From assembly GCA_024195265.1 (NCBI GenBank), contig JAJLRJ010000011.1, forward strand, positions 27,483,792 through 27,547,791: a stretch of DNA of 64,000 nucleotides, read 5' to 3'. Numbering within the stretch: the stretch's first letter is position 1; every line of letters begins with the position of its first letter. Positions 55,071 through 64,000 of this stretch are shown here, piece after piece. Under the pieces are notes generated by a model, which saw only the letters and a list, made by a program, of their open reading frames with translations, was not told where the DNA came from and made no database searches. The stretch comes from Dendrophyllia cribrosa. Lineage: Eukaryota; Cnidaria; Anthozoa; Scleractinia; Dendrophylliidae. A program made the translations under genes and the position numbers.

Positions 55071-55175
55071 GATAAAACAATGAAGAAGGGCACAATTTAC
55101 GTTGCGTGTTTTTTTGTATTTCTTGTTTTGTCGCTAGTCCTCCAGGAACTGACCAATCAGGGCTCTCGCACGTGA
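55071..55175 (+). pseudogene. truncated paralogue of the small secreted peptide
   Basis: The sequence AACAATGAAGAAGGGCACAA and the following signal-peptide codons (MKKGTIYVACFFVFLVLS) match the gene at 58,263. Homology stops after CTCCAGGAA, and the frame runs into a copy of the promoter-like unit (ACCAATCAGGGCTCTCGCAC). No mature peptide remains. Confidence 0.72.
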
Positions 55176-55477
55176 CCAATACCATATAAGGCATAAATGT
55201 GACCAATCAGGAACATTGGCGTGTATTTATTAACACATGTTATTCAGGTGAAGGACACAAGCAAACGCCAATTAAGCAATAACATGTTGGATCGTCGTTT
55301 CGCTACTTATTTTGGCTTAGGGACGGACCATTATCTTTCTAAAGGGGGGGATGAGATATATTGAAAAAAATGTTTGCAGGGCCTGAAAGACAAAACAAAT
55401 TGTTTGCAAACGCGATATGCAAAAAAAAAAATGTTTGCAGAGAAGTCAGATAAACTATCAAAGAAAAGCCCGAATTA

Positions 55478-55790
55478 TTGTCGAAGTCTGCAGAAATAGT
55501 GCTCAGTGATGCGAAAGCAAATACAACGGAAAATAGTTTCAAGATGTCTGTTTCCATTTGGCTGCACAAGACAACTCCTTCACCTTGCCTTCGCAAAAGG
55601 CAGCCAAAAAGCTCCTCGTTGTGGCAGGGCTTAAGGTCAGAGTCTCAAAGGGTATTATATTCAAGGACTGTCGCTTGCCTTGCCATTTAACGTTGACATT
55701 CTGTCAAGAAATGGGCGAGTTTCAGAAGTCTGTCATCTTCCTGACGATATAACCATCAAAGCCAATGGGTCACTGACTGTTTACAAGTTA
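55478..55790 (+). pseudogene. unrecognised coding-like segment, continued at 56,116
   Basis: Frames read FTLPSQKAAKKLLVVAGLKV, IIFKDCRLPCHLTLTF, then FLPDDITIKANGSLTVYKL, and after the K-family insert FGVTQGDGNHLKSAAQYPRL and NWYHRPGGTSMMACENIGK. It looks like one decayed exon set interrupted by the MITE. I do not recognise it. Confidence 0.35.
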
Positions 55791-56072
55791 GAGCAGTTTT
55801 CAATTGAGTGTCGTAAAACCAAAACCAAAGTAATTACTCTGACCAATCACAGCAGTCGTAAACAATCCAATGAACCAATCAGAGCTCGAAGCAATTACAT
55901 GTCGCGGGCGCCAAGCGCGGGAAAACGCGTGCGAGCAAGTCACGATTGGTTTTGGTTTTACTTCTGATTGGTCGAGAAAGTGGCGCGAGATTTTTTAGCC
56001 AATCACAAAGCGTAGCAATGCAAAACCAAAGCAATTGTGTAATTACTTTCGACAGTCAATTGAAAACTGCTC
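55791..56072. mobile_element. K-family MITE between 43-bp direct repeats
   Basis: GAGCAGTTTTCAATTGAGTG and CAGTCAATTGAAAACTGCTC bracket 282 bp. Immediately outside, 43 identical bases (TATAACCATCAAAGCC to CAAGTTA) stand at 55,748-55,790 and 56,073-56,115, far longer than a usual target duplication. Confidence 0.85.
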
Positions 56073-56450
56073 TATAACCATCAAAGCCAATGGGTCACTG
56101 ACTGTTTACAAGTTATTTGGAGTAACCCAGGGCGATGGGAATCATTTGAAATCAGCAGCACAATATCCCCGCCTTCACAACTGGTACCACAGGCCGGGTG
56201 GTACGAGTATGATGGCCTGTGAGAACATCGGCAAAGAGGATCAGGTCTTCGGTACTGTGGAGTCGCGAAAAAGCCTGCTACTCCCTTTGCATATTTCCTG
56301 TCGTATACTCTTTATTTGCGCCAGTAGCTGCGTAGGAATTAAAACGGTCAGTAATGTATAAAGGAACAACAAACTATAAATTACTAGGCGTGAATGTAGA
56401 CAAAACAAGTGGCTATAGCACTATTGATTTTTTTTTTTCGAAAAATAGCT

Positions 56451-57397
56451 TTAAGGTGGATTTCCACTGTCGCGTAAAAATTTACGTACGTAAAACGTGC
56501 GTTAAAAAAACTTACGTTACCAATTTCCACTGTTGCGTAAAAAATAATAAAAAACGTTTCCGTTTTACGTACGTTAAACGTACGTAAATACCTGCCATCC
56601 TGAAATTTTGGCGCGAAAAGGTTATTTGCCGCTAAAGTAATGGCCGCCGTTATAAACAAGCGGTTCTTTCTCCTGTTGTACCTTAGACAGAGACGAAAAA
56701 GACGACAAAAATATCGGAAAAGATTTCGGATCAGAGAGCTATTTCAAAATCGGTTTCAAGTGGGGGAATACCACACTCTCGTGCAAGAAATGCGCGAAAA
56801 TGACCACGAGTCATTTTATAAATACTTCCGGATGACACCTGAAAGATTTGACCACCTTCTTTCTCTTGTGGGACCGATGCTGTCTAAGAAATCCTTGTAT
56901 CGTGAGCCAATCAGTCCCGGTGAACGTCTCGCTGTTACTCTTCGATTTCTAGCTACTGGTGATTCCTTACAGACGATATCATTTAGCTACCGCCTTGGCC
57001 ATACAACCGTGAGTAGAATAATTCCTGAGGTGTGCGATGCATTGTGGATTGCACTACAGGAATATGTAAAGCAGATAAAACAAAATGGCGTCTACATGGA
57101 GTTGGTGTCATGTGACAAAATCCGAAATTGCCATTGGTTAAATCGCCGCGTAAGCGCAGACATCCGCGAAAAAGTTGAACCCAGTTCAACTTTTCCGAAA
57201 ACGCTCGCGAGGGCTACGTGCCTTTACGTGCGTATAACGTACGTAAAAACCTAGAAAAAAACGCGGCACTGGAAATTGGACAACGTAAAGTCAACGCACG
57301 TAGTTACGCGCGTAAAATTTCATTTTTACGTACGTTAAAAATTTTTACGTACGTTAACGTGCGTAGGCAAAAACGCGACAGTGGAAATCCACCTTAA
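56451..57397. mobile_element. TTAA element G carrying partial Harbinger transposase
   Basis: TTAAGGTGGATTTCCACTGT and its complement ACAGTGGAAATCCACCTTAA bracket 947 bp. Both subterminal zones are packed with TTACGTACGT and ACGTGCGT motifs. Confidence 0.83.
56640..57254 (+). pseudogene. Harbinger-type transposase, N-terminal part only
   Basis: The 204-codon frame reads FYKYFRMTPERFDHLLSLVG, ISPGERLAVTLRFLATGDSL, ISFSYRLGHTTVSRIIPEVC and DALWIALQEYVK. This is the helix-turn-helix N-terminal half of PIF/Harbinger (HARBI1-like) transposases. The DDE nuclease half is absent; after KQIKQ the sequence drifts into element repeat. It could not transpose the element by itself. Confidence 0.83.
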
Positions 57398-57587
57398 GCC
57401 TAATTATTTTTAGCACCAGAGAAGAGAGCACTGCAAAAAAATTAAAAAAAAAAACATTTGCAGGAAGGAGCTTTTGGAAAAAAATGATTGCAGAGGCGCA
57501 TAAATTAAAAAAATATTTGCAGACTAAAATTTATCATCCCTCCCCCCTTCAGAAAAATAATGGTCCTTCCCTTTGTCAAATGAATAT

Positions 57588-58215
57588 CGAGCGACCAATC
57601 ACAGCTCTCGCACGTGACAAATGCCATATAAGGCATAAATGCGACTTCGTGCTAAAGGCATACGCAATCTCCAATCAAGCAAAACAATAAATATTTTGTA
57701 TCGCCGTTATGTCAATTATTTGTTCATCGTGCTGTCGGCAATTTAAAGGGGATTATCGACTTTAAACCGATTGCGTAGAAAATAAATATCGAGCGGCCAA
57801 TTCTCTCGCACGTGACCAATGCCATATAAGGCATAAATGTGACCAATCAGGAACATTGGCGAGTATTAAACACACGTGCTATTGACGTTTAAGGCACACG
57901 CAAACTCCAATCAAGCAAAACAATAATATATTTTGTATCGCCGTTATGTCAATATTTGTTCATCGTACTGTCGGCAATTTAAAGGGGATTATCGACTTTA
58001 AACCGATTGTGTAAAAATAAAAAATTTAGCGGCCAATCAGAGCTCTCGCACGTGACCAATGCCATATAAGGCATAAATGTGACCAATCAGGAACATTGGC
58101 GGGTATTAAACACACGTGTTATTGACGTTAAAGGCACATGCAAACTCCAATTAAGCAAAACTATATCATAGATTGGATCACCATTACACCACTTATTTGT
58201 TCATGTGACAGAAAA
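57588..58215 (+). repeat. promoter-like unit, tandem about 235 bp x 2.5
   Basis: Three successive copies of CCAATCAGAGCTCTCGCACG, TGACCAATGCCATATAAGGC, CAATCAGGAACATTGGCG and, for two full units, CAATTTAAAGGGGATTATCG. Each has CCAAT boxes and a TATAAGG TATA-like box. A further copy is at 55,146-55,300. Confidence 0.82.
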
Positions 58216-58262
58216 GATCGTCCTTGGAAAGTGTTCTAGAACTGGATTCAATTGGTGAAACA

Positions 58263-58496
58263 ATGAAGAAGGGTACAATTTGCGTTGCGTTTTTCGTGGC
58301 ATTTCTTGTTTTGTCGTTCCTCGTCCAGGAAAGCTACCAACTCACAGGAATTTTAATTCCTCGCCGCACTTTCAAATGTCGTCGTTCTAGCAACAGACGA
58401 AGAGCCCGTTCATGTCGCCGTGGAAAACACAAGTCTTTGGTCCCCGTCTTTGTGATCCAGGAGTCGCAGATCGAAGAGCAAAATTTTCTGCGGTAG
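58263..58496 (+). CDS. small secreted arginine-rich peptide
   Basis: A 77-codon frame starts at ATG 58,263 (an upstream in-frame ATG at 58,224 would add 13 residues, but the 55,078 paralogue is conserved from the second ATG). MKKGTICVAFFVAFLVLS FLVQ is a signal peptide. The mature part has LIPRRTFKCRRSSNRRRARS, CRRGKHK with two cysteines and a very basic core, then a neutral-acidic tail (VIQESQIEEQNFLR). Size, charge and a signal peptide are features of host-defence peptides or secreted regulators, but no family is recognised. It lies directly downstream of the tandem promoter-like repeats. Confidence 0.68.
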   Translation: MKKGTICVAFFVAFLVLSFLVQESYQLTGILIPRRTFKCRRSSNRRRARSCRRGKHKSLVPVFVIQESQIEEQNFLR

Positions 58497-58525
58497 GATG
58501 ATAATGTTTGATGATTATTTTAGCA
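58464..58525 (+). repeat. peptide-gene 3' end, repeated at 58.76 and 59.63 kb
   Basis: The block around GATCGAAGAGCAAAATTTTC...GTTTGATGATTATTT at the stop codon recurs in diverged form at 58,753-58,810 and 59,625-59,680, suggesting fragments of further family copies. Confidence 0.55.
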
Positions 58526-59245
58526 AATGTAGTTGTAGTAAAAACGTGATCAGTCCATGGGTAAATTTTAACACAAGTCTTATTGACAAACAAATTATTA
58601 TTAAGTGCGTGTTTTTGATTTGCTCTTGCTCTCCTCACCGGCAATTGGCGCGGCTCAGCTCCCGAGGCGCGACAAATTTATTAACCTCGCAAAGCTCGGG
58701 CCGAAGGCCCTCGCTTCGCGAGGAAAAACCACCCCCATTTTTATATCACAAAGTTGCAAATTGAAGAGCAAAATGTTTTGCGGCACAATGTGAATAATTC
58801 GTAATTATTGTAACTGATAAACTGGGGCACCCAACAAGAAATGTTTAGAAAAACGCTTGGAAAGGTGCGGTACTGTTTTTCTATGTCATGTGAGAGCTAA
58901 TACAGATTGAGCCTTTGAGTTCTTTTAGCGGAATATTTCAGCAGCATAAAATTGTAGGGAATGGAATCTCATCCCCCGAATTTACTTGCTGCTTTCGCCT
59001 TCCGAAAATCATAGCTGACCTTATTTTATACCAAAAAACGACATCTTTTATCTCTCCGAAAAGAAAAGAAGTTAAATTTTCCGATGTTACGAAAGTTTGA
59101 GGCGACATTTTACTAACGAAAACTCTGGTTTTAGCCTAATTAATTACGAATTTTTAAGGCGACTAGATACTGAAATAAAACTTTGCTTAAGGGTGTCCTT
59201 CGAAAAACAATTCGCACGCGCGCCAGTTTTAAGAGTAATATGGCA

Positions 59246-59605
59246 ATCGATAAAAAATATAATTTTAGCGACTTTTTCTTTTACAAACGGCCGGGAGCCG
59301 ATAAACCGCCAAACGACCGAGGGTTGTTCAATTAAATGTATCGGGTATCGAATACTGCACAGTGTTATTCCCAAGAGTTCAATCAACAAAACAGTGTCAG
59401 GCCTTTTCGATTTTCATATTGGTTAGCGAAATATTTGATTCTAAAGTTGGAGAAGCTAAAAACATGCGAGGCTTGTTGCGTAAATGGTCGCCAGGGGAAA
59501 AATATTTTAAATATCAAAATTTCCTGAAAGGGTTTTGTTTGGCGGTTTATTGGCTCCTGGCTGTTTGTAAAAGAAAAAGTCGCTAAAATTATATTTTTTA
59601 TCGAA
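59246..59605. repeat. inverted-repeat element
   Basis: AAAAATATAATTTTAGCGAC, TTTTACAAACGGCC and GATAAACCGCCAAAC are answered by complements at 59,535-59,605. Confidence 0.78.
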
Positions 59606-60986
59606 ACAGACTCGCATTGAGATCGAAGATTTCTGCAGTAGGGTGCAAATATTTGATGATTATTTCACAGGCAACCCAAACCATATGAGTGTCACAGTAA
59701 CCGTTACGTAACAGCGAAATTATAAGAATTTGTATGGAAAAAAAAAACGGTCAATTCTAGGAGCTAAAAAAATACGAACAAGATTTCAATAAAAATTGCC
59801 TACCTTACTTCGCTTGTGTGTTTCCTTGTCTCCCGTGTGGTTTTTGGGACGATTTAGAGCGTTTCCAGTGAGTTTTAGTTCCATCGCTTTCTAACAAAAA
59901 GTTAGAGGTAGGGGGAGAAGCACGCAGGGGGTGGGGGTCGGTGGAGCAAGACGACTAGGGGAGGGGAGGGTCCGAAGGTAATGTTTCGTATTCACTCACG
60001 AGTTGGCTCATAGTTGCCTTTGATATATTTAATTGAATGTTTTATTAAAAAGAAGTGAAACGTCGTCAGCTTTTTAGCTTTTTTTAAAATTTTATAATGT
60101 TTTTAAGAAATGTTTTGTCGCAATTTTTTATAGTTAAATGTTTTATTACAACTCAAAATAAATTTAATGATACGGTTTCCTTCTAGAAAAATAATGTATT
60201 CCGTGGTCGATAAAACCAGTATTTTTTTATTTGATTTGTAATTTTTACTGCATGTATCAAATAAACGCACACAAATTGGGGCCTGTTGTTATTAAAAATT
60301 CATTACCTCGTCTGTCAAAACACCTAAATTTAAAGACTTTCTTGTTTGAAACGAAACACCGTGATTGATCAATACAGCCTTCTACGTCACTGCTAAACCA
60401 ACCAATGAGAAGGCTTAGCATTGTAACACCTTTCCTTTCGTTAGCGCGAAGTAAAACAAACAACCAAGCTTTTAGCCCTGGTTACACAGCGCAGTAAAAA
60501 GCGATTAACTACGTTAATTCTACTGTGGTTTAAAAATTTATCTTTAAATTTTATTTTTCTTATAACAACGTAATAGCAGTTTAGCTCTAATAAAGGTCAC
60601 TCATGTTTAATAGTTTTTCTCGATAAAGTGAAAATCTAATTCACCGTAATAACCATTGGCTCCTGGTTGTGTGATTTGCTTTACATTTAGCGTTTGTTTC
60701 TGTTGTTGTTGTTTGCTTCTGCATGTAGCGTTTATTACGATGCATCAATAACAGCTTAATTGATATAGTCAATCGTTTAATATAGGTCAATAAATCTGTA
60801 ATAATTAATAAAGAGGGATAAAGGCAACAAAAGACAGCTCACGTTTATTGTTATTTTTTTTTCCAAGAACCATAAGCTAGTGGAATGGCCTACCAGTCGA
60901 TGTTGTCGAGGCAAACTTTACTGAATAATTTCAATCCATGCCTTGTCTCTTTGGCCAACCGATCATTTTAATCAATTTTTTAATTT

Positions 60987-61023
<37 letters not shown>

Positions 61024-61440
61024 TCAGTACAATGGCTCGCCTTCGGCTCGCCATTGTAAACGCGCATACAGATCGAACGCGAATATTTTATCGTACTTAT
61101 GAAATGAAACAATGAGTAGAGATCTGTATCAAAAGTTAATGAATACTAATTAGCTGAGCAGGTATCTGTATCAAAAGTTAATTCTACTGTTTAATAATTC
61201 TTCAACTCAGTTGATTTGTATTGGGGTTTACAGAGGTGTACATGTGACTCAAATACCACCTATTGATTTTTCATAACCGTTATAAATTACTAATGAATTT
61301 TATAAACGTTGTTTATAAAATTCAGAACTTGCCCCCCCCCCCCCCCCCCCAAAAAAAAAAAAAAAAAAAACAGCTGCACTGCAGGCTAATATTTCCAATT
61401 CTGAAAATGAAACAACTCTCTAATTTTCCTTTGTTTCTTT
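59606..61440. other. no supported gene
   Basis: A G-rich strip (59,905-59,975) is a reverse relative of a C-rich strip at 6,430-6,530. The hairpin repeat of 32.85 kb recurs at 60,990-61,270. Poly-C(18)/poly-A(20) occurs at 61,332-61,371. Confidence 0.5.
60990..61270. repeat. dispersed repeat with hairpin, copy 2
   Basis: AGTAGATAAAATATGAGCGG, a GCTCGCCTTCGGCTCGCC loop and two ATCAAAAGTTAAT repeats match 32,846-33,240; the flank with GTACATGTG is in opposite orientation. Confidence 0.75.
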
Positions 61441-61459
61441 TTTTTATTATTATTTCAGG

Positions 61460-61514
61460 GAAATTAAAAATGCTGAAAAAGCTGCGGAGAACATTGATGA
61501 ATTCTGGACGGATT
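61460..61514 (+). CDS. possible terminal exon
   Basis: TTATTATTATTTCAG is followed by an in-frame EIKNAEKAAENIDEFWTD and TAA, with an AATAAA at about 61,652. The composition is gene-like and unlike the surrounding repeats. No upstream partner exon was found in the window. Confidence 0.35.
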
Positions 61515-61559
61515 AAGCTGTTCTTCATTGCAAGAAAACAAGCAAACAGGATAAAGCAA

Positions 61560-61582
61560 GCAAGCAAGCAAGCAAGCAAAGC
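61560..61582. repeat. (AAGC)n microsatellite
   Basis: About five AAGC units. Confidence 0.85.
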
Positions 61583-61753
61583 AAAGTCGCAAAATTCCCG
61601 CAAATATTGTACATAGCTTCGGATTGTTATTTATACATACGCTGTGCTTTTAAATAAATTACACTGCCTTAAGCATGAAAGTTGTTTTGGAATGTTTTTG
61701 TATGTATGCGTTCTAGTGTGTCCCAGGGTATCTAAAGCACAATATGTAGGTCC

Positions 61754-62680
61754 AGTGGCGGATCCAGGGAGAGGGGAGGGTCCGGACCCCCCCCCCCCCC
61801 CCCCCCCCCCCCCCGCACCTTTCAGACCTGTGTCTTTCTTGTGGTTTATAAAAATAATAGAATAAAATTGTTTTATACGTGGTTGTTGTTTCACTTTCAC
61901 CAATTGACTGATTGTAACTAACCCCCAATAACGTTTTTCGCCAAACGAAATCTCCTAATTGTCCTGATTACCCGTGCGATTTTTTAAAGTTTCAAATTTT
62001 GGCGGTTCTTTCGGCCAGTACCGAGCAATGTGAAGAATGGGTCCAAGTTTTGCTTTGACGTCTTGTGACGTCATCGAAGGAGATTGATTTCCATGATGCG
62101 AAGAGCGAAGGAACTGTGGGCAAACACAAAAAAGGCATCGGAGTGCACAAAATCCCTTTTTTGGCTTTTGAGTACCATTCGCGTTAAAATGCCTTCTCCT
62201 TTGTCGCTTCGCAGTGATATGCTTCTGAGAACGCGGCAAATGGTCTCCTTCGATGACGTTACAGCAAAGTTCGTACCCAGCTCCCACAAATGCTCGGTAA
62301 TGGGGCAGAAGCACCTAACCTCAAACAGCTGTAGAAACGCAGGGATTTTATCAATACGATAATTTTTTCGCACAAGTTATCAGGACAAACAGGAGATTTT
62401 ATTTAACGAAAGAAAAAAATTGGGGTTGGTTGCACTTTAACAAACGCTTCTCGAGTTCCAGGAATGCTGGAAATGACGTTTCAGAGGGTAAAATCGGAAA
62501 AAATTTCCGGGTTGGCATGCACCCGGACCCCCTTTCAGAAATTCCTGGATCCACCCTTGAGGTCGTTTCATCTACGTAAGCAGTTTTTTTTCTGGCATTG
62601 AGAGCAACGCCAGATATAAAATGTTGCAAAGAATGCTAAATGAAACAACTTTTCAAGCCCAACGATCTTTAATACAGGGG
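61754..62680. other. dispersed GGATCCAGG repeat ends; no gene
   Basis: GGCGGATCCAGGGAGAGG...GGTCCGGACC plus poly-C (about 61,788-61,814) and, inverted, GCACCCGGACCC...CCTGGATCCACCC (62,519-62,557) look like ends of a dispersed element. No exon is supported. Confidence 0.45.
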
Positions 62681-63283
62681 TGGGCTTAATTGAGAGAGGG
62701 GGCTTATTAGAGGAGGGGGGCGGGGGGGGGGGGGCTTATTACAATTTTTTCCTGACACAAGCAGTTCACCACACATTGATTACCGTAATAATGATCATTT
62801 TTAGTACAACTACCGCTTATATTTTCCCCAAAGCTCGCGAGTACTGTGTATATGAATTCGTGCCTGGATTGGAACGGTACAAATGTACCGGTTATACAGT
62901 CAGCCGTTATATTTTTGATTGACTGGGTTGTGAAGGAAAAGGGGGGGGGGGGGGGGGGGGGCTTAATGAATTGCTTGTTCCTAAAAGGGGGGGTATTAGA
63001 GAGGGGGTGCTTATAAGAGAGGGGAGGGCTTATTGGAGAGGGGGGGGGGGGGGGGGGCTTATTGGTGAGGGGGCTTATTGGAGAGGGGGGGCTTATTGGA
63101 GAGGGGGGTTTATTGGAGAGGGGGGCTTATTAGAGAGGGGGGCTTATTGGAGAGGGGGGCTTATTAGAGAGGGGAGGGCTTATTGGAGAGGGGGGCTTAT
63201 TGGAGAGGGGGGCTTATTGGAGAGGGAGGGACTTATTAGACAGGGGGGGTTTATTGGAGAGGGGGTGGGGGGGGGGGCTTAAT
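62676..63283. repeat. GGGGGCTTATTGGAGAG minisatellite and poly-G
   Basis: From 62,985 about 16 imperfect units of GGGGGGCTTATTGGAGAG follow one another; related units occur from 62,676. Poly-G runs of about 20 occur at 62,941-62,960 and 63,038-63,056. Frames across it are repeat artefacts. Confidence 0.88.
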
Positions 63284-64000
63284 AGAGGACTTACGGTAAC
63301 CGAGTTATGGGGGAAAATATTTAGAAAATTAGAGAACTTTGTACGTGTCCGCCATTTTGGTGCACCAACATGTATGTCGGTCGAATTTGCATTTTTAAGA
63401 AACTCTGAAATACTGCTAAATTTTCGTCATAATTTATTCTGTTCAGTTCAAAGATTCAATTGACTTCCGATTTGCATGCATCCACGCTTTAAACAAGTCT
63501 AGAAACTGATTTAAAAAAACGTGTTTTTGTTTTGCACATGGAGACGCTCCGCTGTACTGCACGCAAGTTGTTTTCAGTGTTGCTTGCTTTGAAAGGAATG
63601 CGTGCGCAGTAATCTCGTACCCAGATCTCACTCGTGCTTGTACTGTAGTGAGATGTGAGATCTCCCTTCCGTCTGACCGTGATAGATCTGGGTACGAGAT
63701 TACGTACGCAGGTCTGCAATGAAATGGTTTACGTCGGCTTGCTAGTCTGTTTGGTCACCCAACGCATGCGCAAATCATTTCGCAAGTTAGTATCTTTAAA
63801 ACTTGGGTTGACTTTCATTTGGCCAGGGCTTAATAGCGACGAGTCCGCAAGGCAGATGTACTTGCGAGTTCTCGCGTTGTTTTCAGATATGTTCTTTTAT
63901 TCCTCAGTATACGGAGCTCTGGAACTTTTGCTGAAATAAACAACAAGTTAATCGATTCTACGTTGTAGTCTCTATACTGGATTTTGTTTACTTTTAGCGG
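63284..64000. other. no supported gene; small hairpin
   Basis: TAATCTCGTACCCAGATCT and its complement at 63,610-63,703 form a small inverted-repeat element. No exon is supported in the remainder. Confidence 0.5.

Larger units (their letters stand above)
55317..57575. mobile_element. 2.26-kb TIR transposon L with nested inserts
   Basis: GGGACGGACCATTATCTTTC..AAGGGGGGGATGA is matched by the complement of TCATCCCTCCCCCCTTCAG..AATAATGGTCCTTCCC. Both subterminal regions carry several AAA-x-TGTTTGCAG/ATTTGCAG motifs. Inside lie a K-family MITE, element G, and unrecognised coding-like sequence. It separates the truncated peptide paralogue from the intact gene. Confidence 0.68.

Noticed and set aside
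57588..58215. CRISPR-like array
   Set aside because: The units are about 235 bp, diverged, with CCAAT/TATA boxes and no short spacers; this is a eukaryotic tandem duplication.
59097..59426. 109-codon plus-strand frame
   Set aside because: It overlaps an inverted-repeat element, has no domain character and no splice context.
62971..63463. Gly/Tyr/Trp-rich frames
   Set aside because: They are produced by the G-rich minisatellite.

Overview
This is eukaryotic, intron-rich, repeat-dense DNA. It most resembles an anthozoan cnidarian, probably a stony coral. That is an inference from the mix of genes (amnionless, a secreted PAN/EGF receptor-like gene, KIAA1958/DUF3504-like fragments) and from mobile elements typical of such genomes (DIRS-type, Penelope-like, CR1-like LINE remnants, many foldback and inverted-repeat elements with TTAA ends). 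Nothing suggests a bacterial or viral replicon. Most long open frames here are transposon relics or fall inside repeats; the real genes are split into short exons. || Layout. 1-11,015 (+): the 3' part of an amnionless (AMN) gene, eight consecutive phase-compatible exons from the VWC domain through the single transmembrane helix to an NPxY-containing tail; its introns hold MITEs, tRNA-derived SINEs, tandem repeats, a Penelope RT scrap and a LINE tail. About 11,260-15,760 (-): a degenerate DIRS-type tyrosine-recombinase retrotransposon (SAP/zinc-knuckle gag, RT-RNase H, YR). 16,357-17,592: a TTAA-flanked MITE and a LINE 3' end. 18,488-20,035 (-): an intronless gene for an unrecognised 515-aa secreted protein. 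20-26 kb: no gene except a Penelope-like RT relic. || 26,865-47,652 (-): a secreted PAN-EGF-EGF_CA protein with a fibrinogen-related-like C-terminus. Its signal-peptide exon, PAN, three EGF-type exons and two C-terminal exons are visible, but a 12-kb interval between the last EGF exon and the C-terminal exons is filled with mobile DNA. That filling includes a 5.67-kb nearly perfect palindrome built from three TTAA-flanked element families. || 40,970-42,900: a decayed KIAA1958/DUF3504-like gene split by two abutting TTAA elements. 50,099-50,329 (+): an intact, intronless G-protein gamma subunit. 52.6-53.1 kb: tRNA-derived SINEs. 54.3-57.6 kb: nested DNA transposons, one with the N-terminal half of a Harbinger transposase. 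57.6-58.5 kb: a tandemly duplicated promoter-like unit feeding a small secreted arginine-rich peptide gene, with a truncated relative at 55.1 kb. 61.46 kb: a possible terminal exon. 62.7-63.3 kb: a G-rich minisatellite. || The intact genes do not form a pathway. AMN is an endocytic receptor subunit, the PAN/EGF protein is extracellular, and G-gamma is a signalling subunit. The main story of the window is repeated insertion of TTAA-targeting inverted-repeat elements into introns, pseudogenes and each other.
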